A stretch of DNA of 6,623 nt from Chryseobacterium gleum (GTDB lineage: Bacteria > Bacteroidota > Bacteroidia > Flavobacteriales_D > Sanyastnellaceae), in NCBI GenBank assembly GCA_945883885.1, contig CAMCYM010000094.1, positions 1-6,623 on the forward strand. Reading direction: 5' to 3'. Below, piece after piece: positions 4,918 to 6,623 of this stretch (the stretch's first letter is position 1; each line of letters opens with the position of its first letter). A model generated the notes under the pieces. That model was given only the letters and a program-made list of their open reading frames with translations, had not been told where the DNA came from and made no database searches. The translations under genes were made by a program, and so were the position numbers.

Positions 4918-6569
4918 GCGGGCGCATGCGTCGCAGCGTGCGTGCGGGACTCACCGGGGCGGGGCTGACTGTGGCGGGGTGGTTCGGCCTCCTGCCGGCC
5001 CAAACCCCCACCGTGGGCACCCTGCTCAACACCCCCTCCGCGGTCGACGGCTACACGCTATTCGCCCCGACCGGGACGCGCACGACCTACCTCGTCGACA
5101 ACTGCGGTCGACTGGTGCGGAGCTGGGAAAGCGACCACTTACCCGGCCTTGTGGCGCGGCTGCTGCCCGGCGGCATCCTGCTCCGCGCCGGCCGCATCGC
5201 GGATCCCGAGTTCCAAGGCGGAGGACTCGGCGGCATCGTCGAGCGGTTCGACTGGGACGGCACGCTGCTCGATGCCTGCTTGCTCGCTTCGGACAGCGTG
5301 CACGCCCACCACGACGTGTTTCCGCTGCCCGGCGGCACCTACTTGGCCATCCAGTGGGAGCGGCACACCGCGGCAGAAGCCATCGCCCGCGGCCGGGACC
5401 CGGAGCTCACGCCCGAGTGGGTGTGGTCCGAGCGGGTGGTGGAAGTCGATCCGGAGACGTGCGAGGTGGAGGTGGTGTGGCGGGTGTGGGACCACCTCGT
5501 CCAAAACACCGACCCGGCCCTGCCCGACTACGGCGAGCCCGCCGACCACCCCGACCGGTTCGACATCAACTTCGCAGCGGCGGCAAGCGGCGGCGGCATG
5601 GGACCCGGTGGCGGCGCGCTGGCGGCGGCGGACTGGATGCACGTAAACTCGGTGGCGCAGCATCCCGAAAGCGGGCTGCTGCTGCTCGGGAGCCGCAAGT
5701 GGAGCGAGGTGTGGGCGGTGGACCGGGGGAGTGGTCAGGTGGTTTGGCGCTGGGGGAATCCGGAGGCGTACGGGCGCGGGACGGCGGAGGACCGGCGGCT
5801 TTGGGGGCAGCACGACGCGCAGTTCGTGCCGGGTGGGGTGCTGCTGTACAACAACGGGTGGCAGCGTCCGGAGGGGGATTATTCGACCGTCGAGTTCATC
5901 GCGGTGCCGGAGTTCGATGGGGGCGCGGTGCCGGGTCCCGGGGCGGGGACGTGGGGGCCGGAAGAGGCGACGGTGCTCTACCCGGCCGCGCCGGATCTGG
6001 CGTTTTTCTCACCGAACTTGAGCGGTGTCCAGGCGTGGCCGGACGGGGGGTTCCTGGCTTGCGAGGGTGCGACGGGCCGGGCGACGGAGGTGGATGCGGC
6101 GGGCGAGGTCGTGTGGAGCTACGTGGTGCCGGTGAACGGGGACGGGCCGATGGCGCAGGGCGCCGTGCCGGCGGGGAATTCGGCGTTCCGGATGTACCGG
6201 TACCGGGCGGACGGGCCGGAGTTAGCCGGGCGGGACCTTACGCCCGGAGCGCCGATCGAGACGGGGGGCAGCGGAACGGGGTGCACGACCTATCCGGGCG
6301 CGGCGGGCGCGGCAGAGGTGGAGGCGGCGGCGGCGTTCGGGGCGTTTCCGAACCCGGCGAGCGGACCGGTCACGCTGTGGGGGCCGGCGGGCGTGCGGAC
6401 CCGATTCTCCGTGTTCGATGCGGCCGGAAAACAGGTGGACCGCGGTAGTTTTGAGGCGGTGGGGCGGTGGGATGCGGCGGCGGCGAGCCCGGGCGTGTAC
6501 ACCGTCCTGCTGGCCACCGACGCGCAGCCGATGCCCCGTGCCGTGGCCGTTCTCGTTGCACCTCGTTGA
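4914..6569 (+). CDS. Secreted arylsulfotransferase-like protein with type IX sorting domain
   Basis: The protein has 551 residues. It starts at an ATG that overlaps the deaminase stop (ATGA), with an alternative ATG 12 nt downstream. The first 30 residues form a signal peptide: Arg-rich start, hydrophobic GLTGAGLTVAGWFGLL, cut near PAQ. Residues about 33-430 resemble the arylsulfotransferase (ASST) beta-propeller family: repeated blades with V-x-W-R-W/W-x-Y ends, SVHAHHDVF (128-136), DWMHVNSV (240-247), SRKW (260-263) and GQHDAQF (298-304). His243, Asn245, Arg261 and His300 reproduce the spacing of the active-site residues known in E. coli ASST, where a histidine carries the sulfuryl group from one phenolic ester to another phenol without PAPS. 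Residues about 475-551 (AFPNPASGPVTL ... FDAAGKQV ... SPGVYTVLL) are a type A C-terminal sorting domain of the type IX secretion system, so the protein should cross the outer membrane. The sulfotransferase activity is inferred from family membership; a non-catalytic propeller is possible. Confidence 0.87.
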   Translation: MSGRMRRSVRAGLTGAGLTVAGWFGLLPAQTPTVGTLLNTPSAVDGYTLFAPTGTRTTYLVDNCGRLVRSWESDHLPGLVARLLPGGILLRAGRIADPEFQGGGLGGIVERFDWDGTLLDACLLASDSVHAHHDVFPLPGGTYLAIQWERHTAAEAIARGRDPELTPEWVWSERVVEVDPETCEVEVVWRVWDHLVQNTDPALPDYGEPADHPDRFDINFAAAASGGGMGPGGGALAAADWMHVNSVAQHPESGLLLLGSRKWSEVWAVDRGSGQVVWRWGNPEAYGRGTAEDRRLWGQHDAQFVPGGVLLYNNGWQRPEGDYSTVEFIAVPEFDGGAVPGPGAGTWGPEEATVLYPAAPDLAFFSPNLSGVQAWPDGGFLACEGATGRATEVDAAGEVVWSYVVPVNGDGPMAQGAVPAGNSAFRMYRYRADGPELAGRDLTPGAPIETGGSGTGCTTYPGAAGAAEVEAAAAFGAFPNPASGPVTLWGPAGVRTRFSVFDAAGKQVDRGSFEAVGRWDAAAASPGVYTVLLATDAQPMPRAVAVLVAPR

Positions 6570-6578
6570 GATTTTTTC

Positions 6579-6623
6579 ATGCGGAACTTTTTGATTCTGG
6601 GGCTTTTGATCCCCGCAGCTGCG
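6579..6623 (+). CDS. Start of an exported protein, cut by the window end
   Basis: ATG at 6579 opens a frame to the right edge reading MRNFLILGLLIPAAA. An Arg-Asn start followed by an unbroken hydrophobic stretch is a signal-peptide beginning. It starts 9 nt after the stop of the sulfotransferase-like gene on the same strand, with an A/T-rich leader (GATTTTTTC), so it probably belongs to the same transcript. Nothing can be said about the mature protein. Confidence 0.6.
   Translation, partial: MRNFLILGLLIPAAA

Overview
The window is about 6.6 kb of GC-rich, gene-dense DNA that most likely comes from a GC-rich member of the Bacteroidota, plausibly a Flavobacteriales-type lineage. The evidence is a type IX secretion C-terminal sorting domain, a Fibrobacter-succinogenes-major-paralogous (FISUMP) secreted protein, and promoter elements of the Bacteroidota form TAnnTTTG lying just upstream of start codons in place of clear Shine-Dalgarno sites. 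The species cannot be named from the sequence alone.

Layout from left to right: the 3' part of a four-helix-bundle (S23/IVP-type) gene (+); a repeat-filled convergent gap; pyrD, class 2 dihydroorotate dehydrogenase (-); a 131-bp divergent control region with a tandem pair of DnaA-box-like 9-mers; an unrecognised helical protein of 212 residues (+); a second repeat-filled convergent gap; a secreted FISUMP-domain protein (-); a third repeat tract; smpB, the trans-translation factor (-); a 29-bp palindromic divergent promoter; an adenosine-deaminase-family gene (+) overlapping by 4 bp a secreted arylsulfotransferase-like protein with a type IX sorting tail (+); and the first 15 codons of another exported protein (+) running off the right end. 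The last three form a tight co-directional unit.

The genes are mostly housekeeping (pyrimidine synthesis, ribosome rescue, purine deamination) mixed with envelope or secreted proteins. The most unusual feature is a family of hexamer-based repeats (GATTGA, GGTTGA, GGGCGA and variants) that starts at or just after stop codons. It is always oriented so that GATTGAG is on the sense strand of the gene that has just ended. In the two convergent gaps the arrays meet head to head and carry a conserved GC-rich hairpin; in the co-directional gap the array is unidirectional and has no hairpin. Other points of interest are mutually overlapping smpB/add promoters, alternating blocks of C-ending and G-ending codons inside genes, and substitutions at substrate-contact positions in the deaminase.
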